A stretch of 64,000 nucleotides of DNA from Bubalus kerabau (GCF_029407905.1 NC_073643.1:41264501-41328500), one strand, 5' to 3'; counted from the stretch's first letter, positions 34,205-44,990 are shown. Notes: generated by a model not told the origin, from the letters alone. Numbers and translations are program-made.

Positions 34205-35160
34205 CAAAAGCACCTTTCATTCCACTGCAAGTTCATGATAAACAGGGTCTTAGGATAGCTGTGAAGACAAGATAGCTCTCACATGGACCCTGGGCTTGTG
34301 ACAATGCAGGGAAGAAACCAGCAACTTGTTGGGCTGCACCCCGCGGGTCTACAAGCTTGTGCTTGTGCCGTTTAAAGCCCAAAGAAAGAGCTCGGAGTCA
34401 ACAACAGAGACATCAATAGTTAAACGGATGTGAGAGCTTACAGGTCTGAAGCAAGGTCCTGGAGCAACACCCCACCTCGAGCAGTACACAGAGGGCAAGA
34501 CATGGCGGCCTAAGTCATCTTCGCTCCCTGAGGAGTGTGGAGGGGGAGGGTGGATTACCAGTAATAAAGGAACTGACATTGACTTCAGGTGGGCTCATTA
34601 GTTACCATGGAAACCAGTGGAGGAGTGCACCACCCCTTTGATAAGAACAGTCCACAGCTGGGGCCTGGGGCAAGTACCTAGGAAGATCAGTCCCACACCT
34701 AAGTACAGGTGAAGCAAGCACTGGTCAGGCAGAGGATGGACAGAGGACAAGACAACAGCCATCGTGAGTGGCCTGACCATACAAATCCTACTAGCCCACC
34801 ACGCAGCAGTACATCCCAAAACCTCAGTGGATAAAGACATTCAACCAATGGAAAAACACTCAGTCCTCAGGCTTCCTGCAGTTTAGGTGTGAGCTAGGGC
34901 GAGGGCAGTCATCCTCCACGCCCGCCGCCCAGGACAGAGCCCACCAAGTGATCGCACGTCTACCCCACGGAGCTCAGGTGTAGCCTGTGAACTCTTCACG
35001 CTCAGGTGAACACCATCCACTGGAGTAAACCCAGCAGATAAACACCCCATGGCCACAGAGACCCTGATAGTAACAGGAAAGAGCTGCTCAAAGCGAAGCT
35101 CTGAATAACCTGATGAACAGGATCTTAACCAAGGTAGCATACACCAGCTGTGGAAATGCA
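34205..35160. other. Unclassified GC-richer block
   Basis: About 950 bases noticeably richer in GC and CpG than the surroundings. Three non-overlapping minus-strand frames of 76-92 codons lie in it (34349-34579, 34598-34840, 34883-35161), but none has a domain I know. It ends just after a BovB. It could be an unrecognised LTR or LINE 5' region, a processed pseudogene or a regulatory GC-rich element. A near-perfect RFX X-box lies at 34601-34614. Confidence 0.35.
34601..34614. promoter_or_regulatory. RFX X-box-like palindrome
   Basis: GTTACCATGGAAAC matches the X-box consensus GTTRCCATGGYAAC at 13 of 14 positions. Function is not shown by the sequence alone. Confidence 0.4.
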
Positions 35161-35568
35161 CTCTTCACACAAAATTCACTCCCCCGGATTAGAGGACTAT
35201 GTTTTACATGTCATCTTTACCTCTCCTCATTTGAAAGAGAAACCGAAAATTAATACCTACTCTTCTGAAACAAAGCATATCCAAAGTAATCTGTTATCAC
35301 TATCTGTGAATAATCCCTCCATGACCATAATCTAGACACTTATGATTTCTAAACTCTCTGCTCTTTTTAAATAAAACATTTATTTAGATATAGATTGATT
35401 TTCCGATACATCGGGCCATGAAAAGAGAAAACTCTTTCCTATAAAAAGGACTGAGTGCAAGGGACTGAGACGTCACCTGAAGAAGAAATGTGGTATTAAT
35501 TTTTGTCCTGTTCGTGGACCCAGTAACATTTTATGCATAGCTACTCTAGCAATAACAACAGTAAAGTT
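35161..35568. other. Single-copy stretch
   Basis: No gene or repeat is recognised. Confidence 0.35.
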
Positions 35569-35569
35569 A

Positions 35570-35702
35570 CCCATTTATGTGTTGATCTCCCCAACCACTA
35601 TAAGGTTCTGTAAGGGCAGAGAGTATGTCTTAATCATCTTTTTGTATCTTAAGACACCAGAGACGGCAGGGCTTGAGGCATATGTTCACTAAATTGAATG
35701 TA
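35570..35702 (+). repeat. L2 LINE 3' end
   Basis: 'gttgatctccccaaccactataaggttctgtaagggcagagagtatgtcttaatcatctttttgtatctt' followed by 'ggcagggcttgaggcatatgttcactaaattgaatg' fits the L2 3' terminus. Confidence 0.65.
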
Positions 35703-35859
35703 GTGCAAAAGAAACGTAAGATGGACACAGCACCCAAACACGAACGATAAGCAAGTCATGTGCATAACAAACAGCAGTATCCGTGATTAAGGCCCAAAGT
35801 GAGACTCTGTCACCAACGGTGATAAGTGAGTCTTGGCAAGAAGAAATTTCCTCCAGAAA

Positions 35860-36062
35860 AGGACCAGCAAACAATGGCCATGGGCAAAGGTCAGATCTCC
35901 GTCTGTCTAAATCAAGTCTTACTGGAACACAGCCATGATCACTGGTCGAGGCACTGTCTCTGGCTGCTTTCACGAGGCAGAGCTGACTAGCTGTAGCAGG
36001 GGCTATCTACCCAACAGAGTCCGAAGTATTTGTCATGTTGGCGTTACAGGAAAAGTTTGTGA
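35860..36062 (-). mobile_element. hAT-type element (same family as 21661-21845)
   Basis: Minus orientation: 'gaccagcaaacaatggccatgggcaaaggtcagatc', 'tcttactggaacacagccatgatcactgg', 'ctgtctctggctgctttcacgaggcagagctgactagctgtagcagg', ending 'acaggaaaagtttgtgacc'. It is noncoding. Confidence 0.78.
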
Positions 36063-36361
36063 CCTTGGTCTAGAACAACCTGTAGTAAGAACTCGGAAGG
36101 AAAAAACAATTATTTTTATTCTCAACGACATTACACTGGTTATTGAATTAAGCATTTCTTTCCATTTACGAACCTAAGCAACACCTCAGTACTTTTAGCA
36201 GTACATACTTGAGAATAATCATCAGAAACCATTCACATGACAGACGCTGCAGGACTCTCAAAATGTCAAGTGCATTCATGACAACTTCTACATTAACATA
36301 GTTGTCACACCTCCTATGAGATCTGGAAAGTACCAGGCTCACTGAAATGACCTGGAGTCTT
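36063..36361. other. Single-copy stretch
   Basis: No gene or repeat is recognised. Confidence 0.35.
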
Positions 36362-36362
36362 G

Positions 36363-36548
36363 ATCCCTTCCCTTGTGACTCAGTTGGTAAAGAATCCGCC
36401 TGCAATGCAGGAGACCTCGATCTCTGGGTTGGAAAGATCCTCTGGAAAAGGGAAAGGTCACCCACTCCAGTATTCTGGCCTGGAGAATTCCATGGACAAT
36501 ATAGTCTATGCAGTTGCAAAGAGTCAGACACAACTGAGCAACTTTCAT
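36363..36548 (+). mobile_element. Bov-tA SINE
   Basis: Plus orientation: 'cccttcccttgtgactcagttggtaaagaatccgcctgcaatgcaggagacc', 'ccactccagtattctggcctggagaattcc', tail 'gcaaagagtcagacacaactgagcaac'. It ends 40 bases before a BovB in the opposite orientation. Confidence 0.93.
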
Positions 36549-36585
36549 TTCACATGAAATCTTATTAGGTAATACATTTCTTAAA

Positions 36586-37478
36586 ACAGTTCAGTTCAGG
36601 TGCTCAGTCATGTCCGACTCTTTGTGACCCCATGAATCGCAGCACGCCAGGCCTCCCTGTCCATCACCAACTCCTGGACTTTATCCAAACTCATGTCCAT
36701 CGAGTCAGTGATGCCATCCAGCCATCTCATCATGTCATCCCCTTCTCCTCCTGCCCCCAATCCCTCCCAGCATCAGGGTCTTTTCTAATGAGTCAACTCT
36801 TCGCATCAGGTGGCCAAAGCATTGGAGTTTCAGCCTCAGCATCAGTCCTTCCAATGAACACCCAGGACTAATCTCCTTTAGAATGGACTGGCTGGATGTT
36901 CTTGCAGTCCAAGGGACTCTCAAGATCCAACACCACAGTTCAAAAGCATCAATTCTTCAGCACTCAGCCTTCTTCACAGTCCAACTCTCACATCCATACA
37001 TGACCACTGGAAAAACCATAGCCTGGACTAGATGGACCTTTGTTGGCAAAGTAATGTCTCTGCTTTTGAATATGCTATCTAGGTTGGTCATAACTTTCCT
37101 TCCAAGGAGTAAGAGTCTTTTAATTTCATGGCTGCAATCACCCTCTGCAGTGATTTTGGAGCCCAAAAAAAGAAAGTCTGACACTGTTTCCACTGTTTCC
37201 CCATCTATTTCCCATGAAGTGATGGGACCGGATGCCATGATCTTCGTTTTCTGAATGTTGAGCTTTAAGCCAACTTTTTCCCTCTCCTCTTTCACTTTCA
37301 TCAAGAGGCTTTTGAGTTCCTCTTCAGTTTCTGCCATAAGGGTGGTGTCATCTGCATATCTGAGGTTATTGATATTTCTCCCAGCAATCTTGATTCCAGT
37401 TTGTGCTTCTTCCAGCCCAGCGTTTCTCATGATGTACTCTGCATATAAGTTAAATATGCAGGGTGACAATATACAGTT
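36586..37478 (-). mobile_element. BovB LINE 3' part
   Basis: Minus-orientation BovB from the tail at 36588 to the palm region at about 37476, where similarity stops at 'gacaatatacag'. It covers nearly the same part of the consensus as the plus-strand copy at 33352-34200, so the two form an inverted pair. There is a small deletion near 36925. No target-site duplication was found. Confidence 0.93.
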
Positions 37479-37481
37479 CAT
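36957..37481 (-). pseudogene. BovB ORF2 remnant, longest uninterrupted frame
   Basis: 174 codons without a stop. The frame starts in the palm region ('CILSPCIFNLYAE'), passes the catalytic 'RYADDT' and continues through 'KSLLMKVKEE', 'KLNIQKTKIMASGPITSWEI' and 'SWTVKKAEC'. The endonuclease and fingers are absent and the C-terminus is cut off by the deletion near 36925, so no active enzyme is encoded. It is the least damaged reverse-transcriptase segment in the window. Confidence 0.9.
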
Positions 37482-37795
37482 GTATTAACAAATCACAAAC
37501 TGTAATACTTTGTCTCAAGTACAAGCAGTGAGCTCTGAAATACTACATACTCTGATTTCTGCAGTTAAAAATATTGATTATGAATGTAAGTGGCATGAAA
37601 TGTGAATCCCAGCCTTGATACTAAGGTTGCACCCTCTGATACTGAAAAATAAGAGTTGGAACCATGGGAATAAATAGCTATTAAACTGGGAAAGGGAAGA
37701 AGTTGGCCAACAAGCCAATTCTTAAGAAACAAGAAGTAAGCAGCAGCAGTCTCTGAAACTGGGAGCTATTGTCTTGAGTTGCTTTGATTATTGCT

Positions 37796-38023
37796 ACAGA
37801 TCTTTAGGGCTTCCCTTGTAGCTCAGCTGGTAAAGAATCTGCCTGCAATGCAGGAGACCTGGCTTCCATTCATGGATCAGGAAGATCCCCTGGAGAAGGA
37901 AATGGCAACCCACTCCAATTTCTTGCCTGGAGAATCCCATGGACAGAGGAGCCTGGCAGGCTACAGTCCCTGGGGCCGCAACAGTCGGACATGACTGAGT
38001 GACTAAACCACCACAGATCTTTA
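37796..38023 (+). mobile_element. Bov-tA SINE with 11-bp target-site duplication
   Basis: Plus-orientation Bov-tA at 37807-38012, flanked by perfect acagatcttta at 37796-37806 and 38013-38023. The head is 'gggcttcccttgtagctcagctgg'. The B-box is damaged ('ggcttccattcatggatcagg'). Confidence 0.95.
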
Positions 38024-38440
38024 TTTTTCTCAGACAGACCCACTTGTTGGTACTCTCCCGCACATCAGGCACCATCTTCAAGACACAAGTACAACGGTGG
38101 AGACAGTGTCCTTGGGGGAATAAACAGCCTACATTCCAGACTTTAACAGGCCTCCACTGGATAACAAGGTATAGCCATCGTGGGCATGAATGCCTGCCTA
38201 AAATGGTAATTCTTGTCATAGATGGAAGTAGCTTTACAGCCCATCAAGTCAATAAATCGGCCTTTTTAAGAAGTTTCGAAGAACAAATTGACTTTAACAA
38301 CTCCATAGGAACCACTGTGATATCGTTGGGTCCATCACATCAAAATAAAAGGCTTCTAATAAGGAATGATCATTAAGGTCCAGAACAGGCAAAGGCAGAC
38401 ATTTACAGTCCATGAGGTCAGTGAGGAAGCATTTATGTGC
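38024..38440. other. Single-copy stretch
   Basis: A 125-codon frame at 37999-38376 begins in the SINE and has no domain. No gene is recognised. Confidence 0.35.
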
Positions 38441-38469
38441 TCTCCCCCCCCACCCCCCACCGCCCGCCA
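38441..38469. repeat. C-rich simple tract
   Basis: Runs of C interrupted by A and G. The G-rich complementary strand could fold into a G-quadruplex. Confidence 0.8.
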
Positions 38470-38814
38470 GAAGCATCTAATAAAGCAGATCCCAGTGACT
38501 TGGTTACCGTCCGCACAGTTCCGTGTTCACAGGGACCTTTTCCTCCACAGATCACTGCAGATGGAAAGAGTAATGATACCACTAGGAACCTCCACCATTT
38601 CAAACGCCTATGAGGTAACCGATCCCCTGAAACTAAACACAGAGAAGTTTTCTCAAACTGAGAAAATGTTTTGAGCAGACCCAATCAGGTCCGCTCAGAA
38701 AAAAAGCAGAAAAGGGAGTCACAGCATGAATTCAATATTCCTTGCACCGAGTTTTTCTCGTTGCTAGATTCTTTCCAAAGTCATTTTCCTTAACTTTAAT
38801 CATCAAGAGGAAAT

Positions 38815-38960
38815 ATAAGGAATATAAATAGAGAATAACCTAGTGGTTACTATGGGGAGAGAAAAGGAGGGAGAGGCAAGACAGGGGTAGGGAACACATC
38901 AGATTACCTACTATTTACCCCTTTGGGAAATATGTTAAAAGCTGAAACTGTACTTTGCGT
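38815..38960 (+). mobile_element. L1 3' UTR-like fragment
   Basis: 'aatagagaataacctagtggttactatggggagagaaaaggagggagaggcaag' followed by 'gggtagggaacacatcag' resembles L1 3' UTR sequence. Both ends are uncertain. Confidence 0.5.
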
Positions 38961-40050
38961 AGAAAAGCCGGCAATGAGACATGGAACATCACCACGGTGG
39001 TAACTCAGGAAGAACTCTGCACATCTTTCTTCCCTGTCATTTAAGCACAGGTACAGTGTGTGCAACTTCTATTCCCAGTGGGACATTTCAGAGACAACAT
39101 GCTAATTTTCCTCAGATTTAGCATATTCAAATTGACATAATAAGACAGAGAATAATTACTGTAAAATATATTATAATTCCCAAACTTGATAGGCAGATGT
39201 CATTCCTTATGTTTAATTAAAAATCTTTAGATACAAATACAAAAAGAGAAGGACCATGCAAGTAAAAGCAGCCCTTTCCTCCAAAAATCATACTCCTGCC
39301 TGTTCCTAACACTCCCTCTATGGGGTGTGTTTCTTTCCTCTTTTCCAGATCTCCCCTACCTTGACTCTCCAACCACCCTTGAATTCCTACAACAATTATG
39401 ACAAACCCAAGTGGCCATTTTACAGTTTTCTTAAAGCTCTCCAAAGGGAAAGGACCGTAACTAGTGACTAACTGATAACAAAACACTTTGTAAGGCTCAG
39501 CTATCAAGTCAACCCACAGCCAAACACTGTACAAAACTAGGTGTGGTTGTATTATGCCTTCCTGGGCACAAGGTGGGCTCCAGCTACAGGCTGTGTTCTC
39601 TTCTCATGTTAGAAGCTGGGAACGAGGCAGAAGAAAAAGAACAAAATGCAATTTCCAGAAGCTAAAATAAAGGAACAACTGCCCAAGGCAAATTTTCCTC
39701 TTTTAATTTCTGAGCAACCAAGACGATGAGAACATCTGACACCACCTACTCCACCTCCCTCAGATAACCGGGGAAAAGTATGTTTTCTGAAATTCCACAG
39801 CGGAGGGGAAGAAAAGGCTAGAGGCACATATGATTTGGGAATCTATATAGGACATCCATTTAGGGTGGCACTTATTTATAAATCTAACTACTGGCTGTCA
39901 CTGTCAGTTTAGAGAGGGGGCTACAGGAAAAGGGCAATGGGTAGCTACAACAGCGGAAAGGGGAGGCTCCCGCCAGGCCAAGGGAAGTACAGAAATCAAA
40001 GAAAAGGAAGGGGTGAGATGAGGTTGAGTTCATTTCCAGTGACCGCTCCT
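38961..40050. other. Single-copy stretch
   Basis: No gene or repeat is recognised. A 105-codon minus frame (39217-39534) has no features. Confidence 0.35.
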
Positions 40051-40074
40051 GTGTGTGTGTGTGTGTGTGTGTGT
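40051..40074. repeat. (GT)12 microsatellite
   Basis: A pure dinucleotide run of 24 bases, likely polymorphic. Confidence 0.97.
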
Positions 40075-40329
40075 AAAACACTCTGGTCATTAGGATATTA
40101 TCCCAACACTACATATGTGCTCACTCCTGTTTCTATGACCTCTAATGAATTCTTTATTGCTGTCTGTGTGTATGTTGATATAAACATGCTGCTGTAGTCT
40201 AAGGTTTATCAATATGAAGGTGAGCAGGCTTCTGGTATGATGGGTAATGTTTTATATTTCCCACTGTATCTTGTCCCTGAAGAACACACTATCAACTGAA
40301 GCCAGGTCTACAACAAAATAGAGCAAGAC

Positions 40330-41120
40330 TGACACAAATTATAAAGCTAATTTAACACCCCCAAATCTGCTTTTACCAGAAATATGCAGCTAATGAAGAT
40401 CTAAGGATTTGGGAAAGACTTTAATTAGCTTGAATTATCTGGATAATTACATTGATTTTTGCTAAAGTAAATTCATTCCTAACTGGTAAAGCTAATTATA
40501 TAAATATATATCTTCTACAATTTTCTAGATTATTCAACCCAAAGGGTTTCTCGTTTAAATTTCTGAGGTAAGTGGTAAATTCTGCACTTCATTTTACATT
40601 TGTATAAACAAACCCCTGGTGTGGATATGACCTAAAAAAGCATGTGTATCTCCTGAATTTTCCTCTGTCTAATTACATCATTCTGCAAACCAAATACAGC
40701 AGAGGTTAATGTGCAGAACCTATACTTAATTCATAAACGTGGCCTGGAAAAATGGTTTGCAGTTGCCTGTTAGAAGCACAGCCCTAAAAATTTCCATCAC
40801 AGTTTTGCATGTAATTAGCCTCTTTTTTTTCCCCTCTGCTATTTATAAATGCATAAATATACCTGCACTCTACGTAACAATGACAGACAGTGACAACATA
40901 TTGATGTACGGTGCCACTTCCTAGTTGGAAATGAATATTTCATTAGCTGAGTTATCACTGCTGGGTTACGACCTTCAACTCTCTAATTTTAAATTCATCC
41001 GTTTTCAGACTATTAAGCTGTTCTTGAGCACACCACAGAAATTACAGATGGATCGGTAAATTTTCAAGATAATTTTTAATTCCAAAAAAAGGTCAAGGAT
41101 ATGCATACTAAAATTCTTGA
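40330..41120. other. Repeat-free AT-rich block, candidate enhancer-like noncoding element
   Basis: No repeat is recognised. TAATTA homeodomain cores occur at 40432-40437, 40444-40449, 40493-40498, 40670-40675 and 40812-40817. A consensus MEF2 site, ctatttataa, lies at 40839-40848. No open exon with splice sites is present. Regulatory function is an inference from motif density. Confidence 0.35.
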
Positions 41121-41190
41121 AAAGAATTGTATCTCATAATGAGAGCAAATGGGTCATTTTGGTTGTTAATGGTATTTGCTTCTACATGTA

Positions 41191-41225
41191 AAAAAGGTGG
41201 GGGTGGGGGGGTGGTGTGGGCGGGC
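41191..41225 (+). repeat. G-rich tract, potential G-quadruplex
   Basis: At least four G-runs of three or more within 30 bases on the plus strand (41196-41225). Confidence 0.7.
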
Positions 41226-41446
41226 AGAAGAAATAGATCATGATCACCAGATGATACTATCAAGCTTCTAATTTCCCAGTACCATGCACAAGAAACTTAA
41301 AAATGATTAACTATGAAGATCAACAAACTTACACCTAGTTTTGTGCCTCATAAAAGCTAATGGTAAAACACAGATGGCAGCTTGTAAGTCTGCCTCAATT
41401 TCTCTATTTACGGTACCCTTTCCAGGAATAACCTATGATACCTTTT

Positions 41447-41462
41447 ACACACACACACACAC
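41447..41462. repeat. (AC)8 microsatellite
   Basis: A pure run of 16 bases. Confidence 0.9.
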
Positions 41463-41551
41463 ATATTTCTGAGGTTAAAAATATGCCTTTGCAGAATCAA
41501 AAACATTTATCTATGATGATACACATTTAGAAAACTATTAGAGAACAGCTA

Positions 41552-41797
41552 TTTCTTGCCTGGAAAATCCCATGGACGGAGGAGCCTGGTGGGCTGCAGT
41601 CCATGGGGTCGCTAGGAGTCAGATACAACTGAGCGACTTCACTTTCACTTTTCACTTTCATGCATTGGAGAAGGAAATGGCAACCACTCCAGTGTTCTTG
41701 CCTGGAGAATCCCAGGGATGGTGAAGCCTGGTGGGTTGCCGTCTATGGGGTCGAACAGAGTCAGACATGACTGAAGCGAGTTAGCAGCAGCAGCAGC
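41552..41797 (+). mobile_element. Bov-A2 SINE with CAG tail
   Basis: Two Bov-A monomers in tandem on the plus strand: 'ttcttgcctggaaaatcccatggacgg...' and, after the 'ttcactttcacttttcactttcatgcattggagaaggaaatggc' linker, a second 'ttcttgcctggagaatcc...'. It ends in (AGC)5 at 41783-41797. The first monomer is 5'-truncated. Confidence 0.95.
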
Positions 41798-42515
41798 TAC
41801 TTCTTGATCAATAAACCCCCCACCCCCACCCCAACTATCATGTAGCTTTGCCCTGCAGGTCAAGTGCTCAGTAAAGGAGGCAGAGTCCTATGAGTCAGGC
41901 TCCAGTGGCACCAATTAAGGCTCCTCCTTAAAATTTCTTTAACAGTTTGTGCTTCACCCAAAACTCCAGTCTCACTGTGCATGTTTCACCATCTCTAGCC
42001 TTCTCTTTTGAGGTCTCTCTCCCAGTAACGGCTCCTTAAAAATCAGTATTTCTCAAAGGGAATGTTGCTCTATAAATTACCTTTCAATGATCTCAACTAA
42101 TCCCATATCTTCATCCCACCCCAAACCTCAGGCTCAAATAGCCAATGGCCTGCTGGACTTTTCCAATAGGACACCCTGCTAGCACCCCCAAATTAACCCA
42201 GTCAATCTCCTTCACAGATTCAGTTCTTAGTTCTCCATTTCAAATTTCAAGACATGGCACAAAGGCTCCCAACAAGAAGGCTCCTGGTTGGAAATCCAAG
42301 CTCGTGGGCCTCCACTGCCTGCCCTCAAATTCATTCCAGGGCTTGGGGCGTGTCAGCGTCTCCCCAGTGTGAACCTGGCCAGCTCTGATCTCCACATCAT
42401 TCTCACACTTTGTCCGCTGCATCAAATATGCTGCAAACAGGTCCTATCCCACTGAAAACAATATCATTCTCAAAGGCCAACACACTTTATCCAGTGTTTC
42501 TCAGCCAGGTGATCT
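41798..42515. other. Single-copy stretch
   Basis: A C-rich run lies at 41815-41831. No gene is recognised. Confidence 0.35.
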
Positions 42516-42544
42516 CTGTGATTCCCTGTGATTCCCTGTGATTC
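42516..42544. repeat. 10-bp minisatellite, 2.9 copies
   Basis: The decamer ctgtgattcc is repeated exactly, with the last copy lacking one base. Confidence 0.9.
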
Positions 42545-43018
42545 AGGACAAGAATCACCTTCTTACCCACAAATTTTCTTTGTCCACCATCTAATACCTT
42601 AGGACAATTTCTAGCTGAGTTCCAAAGCATGTGAATTGTCCTCTGTGTCTCCCACCCAAACTGCAGTGAACACCCATTAAGGATCCAGGACAGCGGTTAG
42701 CACAGAGTGGATAATATAAATATATACTTTTAAAAGTGAATTACAAAATGATACAAACAACCACGCTCATGTAGTGGTTACCCTAGGAAGAAACGGCACA
42801 TCCTGGATATAACCTTGAGCTGAAATATCACACTGGCAAGCAAGAGCTCTGTGACGACGCAGGTCAACTAGGTTACATCTTCTTCTTCAATATTCTCTTT
42901 GATCCTTGTCCCTCTAGACTACCCTGCCTCAATTACCACCACTGCTTTCTCTATTCCTTACCACTTCCCAGTTTCTGGCTCACCCTACACGCTTGTTTAA
43001 CTACACACCAAACTCTTC
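42545..43018. other. Single-copy stretch
   Basis: No gene or repeat is recognised. Confidence 0.3.
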
Positions 43019-43019
43019 C

Positions 43020-43140
43020 TCTAAATCAATGTGCGGTGACATTATTTGTCTCATGTCTATCTTCCATCCCACCTGAGTGGGAAGGCAGGGTTCACCAGCC
43101 TAGCTGATGGTTCACACTCAATTTATTGACTGATTTAACA
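43020..43140 (+). repeat. L2 LINE 3' end-like
   Basis: 'ttatttgtctcatgtctatcttccatcccacctgagtgggaaggcagggttcacc' and 'cacactcaatttattgactgattt' follow the L2 3' end pattern. Confidence 0.45.
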
Positions 43141-43271
43141 CATGATTCAGCTGATGCATAAAGCACTGTAATCATCTATTATTGAATTAGCACTGATAGT
43201 TTTGTCAAATGAGCCTGGTGATAGTTTGGAAAATAAACAATGCCTGACGTAGCAAATGCAAAACAAGTTTT

Positions 43272-43432
43272 AGGGACTTCCCCGGAGGCCCAGTGGCTAA
43301 GACTCTGTGCTCCCAATGCAGGGGGCCTAGGTTTGATCCTTGGTCAGGGAACTAGACCCCACGTGCCACAACTAAAGCTCCCACTTACCGCAGACAAGAC
43401 CTGGAACAGCCAAGTAAGTAACAATATTTATA
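43272..43432 (+). mobile_element. CHR-type tRNA-Glu SINE, shortened
   Basis: 'agggacttccccggaggcccagtggctaagactctgtgctcccaatgcagggggcctaggtttgatccttggtcagggaactag', then 'gccacaactaaagctccc' and a short A/T-rich tail. Confidence 0.88.
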
Positions 43433-43439
43433 AAAATGT

Positions 43440-44850
43440 TTCAATGAAAGCAAAAGAAAGATGGAAGCATGAAGGACCTTGCTCCTTGCTGTACAAATCC
43501 TAAAACGTCATGCTGGAATGGATTTTTCCCTTTTAACACAGCACTTCTACAAATTACCTACAAAGATCTAAGCATCTTTGCTCACAACGGGAACTATATT
43601 CACTCAGAGGCACCACTGGTCAACTACTGATAAGCAGATGCCCTGACAGATTTAAATCACATTTATTAAGAAAAATGGGAAGAATAGTTATTAAACAATT
43701 CAGTTAATTGAAGTAATCAACACTCCTCACAATTCAGTTGAAAATCAACTCTTAGCGTATATTTAAAACTAAATCTTGTTATCATGCTGGTAAAAAGCCT
43801 ACCATCATGACAGACAAAATTTTCTTCAGCGAAGGGACCAAAACAGGAGAAGAAATGCCATGTGTCCCAAATCTGTTGCCCCACAGAGAATAGTCCTCAT
43901 CAGTCTCCAGAAAATACAATGGACTTGAAACAATGATCTTTCAAAGGACAGTCCTCAAACTGAAGTTACAGGGGTTTTTTTCCTATCATTTATTCCCAAA
44001 GAAAAACAAGACTTTGAATGCTCATAAACCCAGTCATCCTTCAATGGTTTAACTGAAATGCACACACAAGTAAACCAATTTTATAGGAACCACTATGCAA
44101 GTTCCATTTCACTGGCTCTTCCACTCCTAAAGGTTTATGAACTTTTTAAGTGTAGGCAGAAGGAAATCAGTGATGAATTTCCCAGTATGTAACAGCAACA
44201 TCATCCTTCTCCCTACAGAGGTCATCACAGAACCTTTTCTATCCAAATCCTTTTAATATCTACACGTTCCCTCAACTTTTTGGCAGACACTCTGAAGTCA
44301 GCTGAAATTAACTAACTAGAGACCCAAGTTAGACACTCTAAGAGCTATATAATAACAAAAATCCCTCCCCATTCCTTCTGGAGACCCGTTCTGGGACAGC
44401 TCTTAGCTAATCAATGTTTTCGTTAACAGAACCCCATTAACTCATAGTATCACACCATTAAGTAGATCACTCTCTAAAACAAAGAAGATGGACAGAGATG
44501 CATTTTAATTTCACAGATCTTTTATCTTCATATTGAAAGCTAATTGGCAGGAGTGCCTTAAGAAGTTTTTCAAATAGTGAACGAACTGAAAAAGATTCTT
44601 AGATCATAGATGAAAATTCAACTATCTCCCTAGACCAGACGGATAATGGAAAATGCCCAGTGAAAGAAATGACGGAGCAGCAAGGTGGGACTAGAAAGGA
44701 GCGCTAGTCGTGCAGGAAGGAGGGCTCCATGTGGTCAGAATGTCTCACTTTCACAGTTCCATTTAGAATGTGCGCACTGTGATTTTCATTGAAGGAAGAC
44801 ATTAATAGTGGCCTTTTAAATGAAAATCCCCAATTTTTAAAAGTTAGAAA
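43440..44850. other. Single-copy stretch, 1.4 kb
   Basis: No gene or repeat is recognised. Confidence 0.35.
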
Positions 44851-44852
44851 AC

Positions 44853-44990
44853 CAGGAATACCCTGGCAGTCCAGTGGTGAGGACTCTGTGCTTCCACAGC
44901 AGGAGCTACAGACAATCCCCAGTTGGGGAACTAAGATTCTATATGCCACACAGAGGGGGAAAAAAAATTAATTTTAAATAAAAAGTAGAA
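44853..44990 (+). mobile_element. CHR-type tRNA-Glu SINE, short form
   Basis: 'ggaataccctggcagtccagtggtgaggactctgtgcttccac', 'ccccagttggggaactaagattctatatgccacac' and an A-rich tail 44959-44985. A near-identical pair, aaaagttagaa (left) and aaaagtagaa (right), may be the target-site duplication. Confidence 0.85.

Noticed and set aside
34349..35161. Three consecutive minus-strand frames as a processed pseudogene
   Set aside because: I could not match any to a known protein, and no A-tail or flanking duplication was found. Kept only as an unclassified block.
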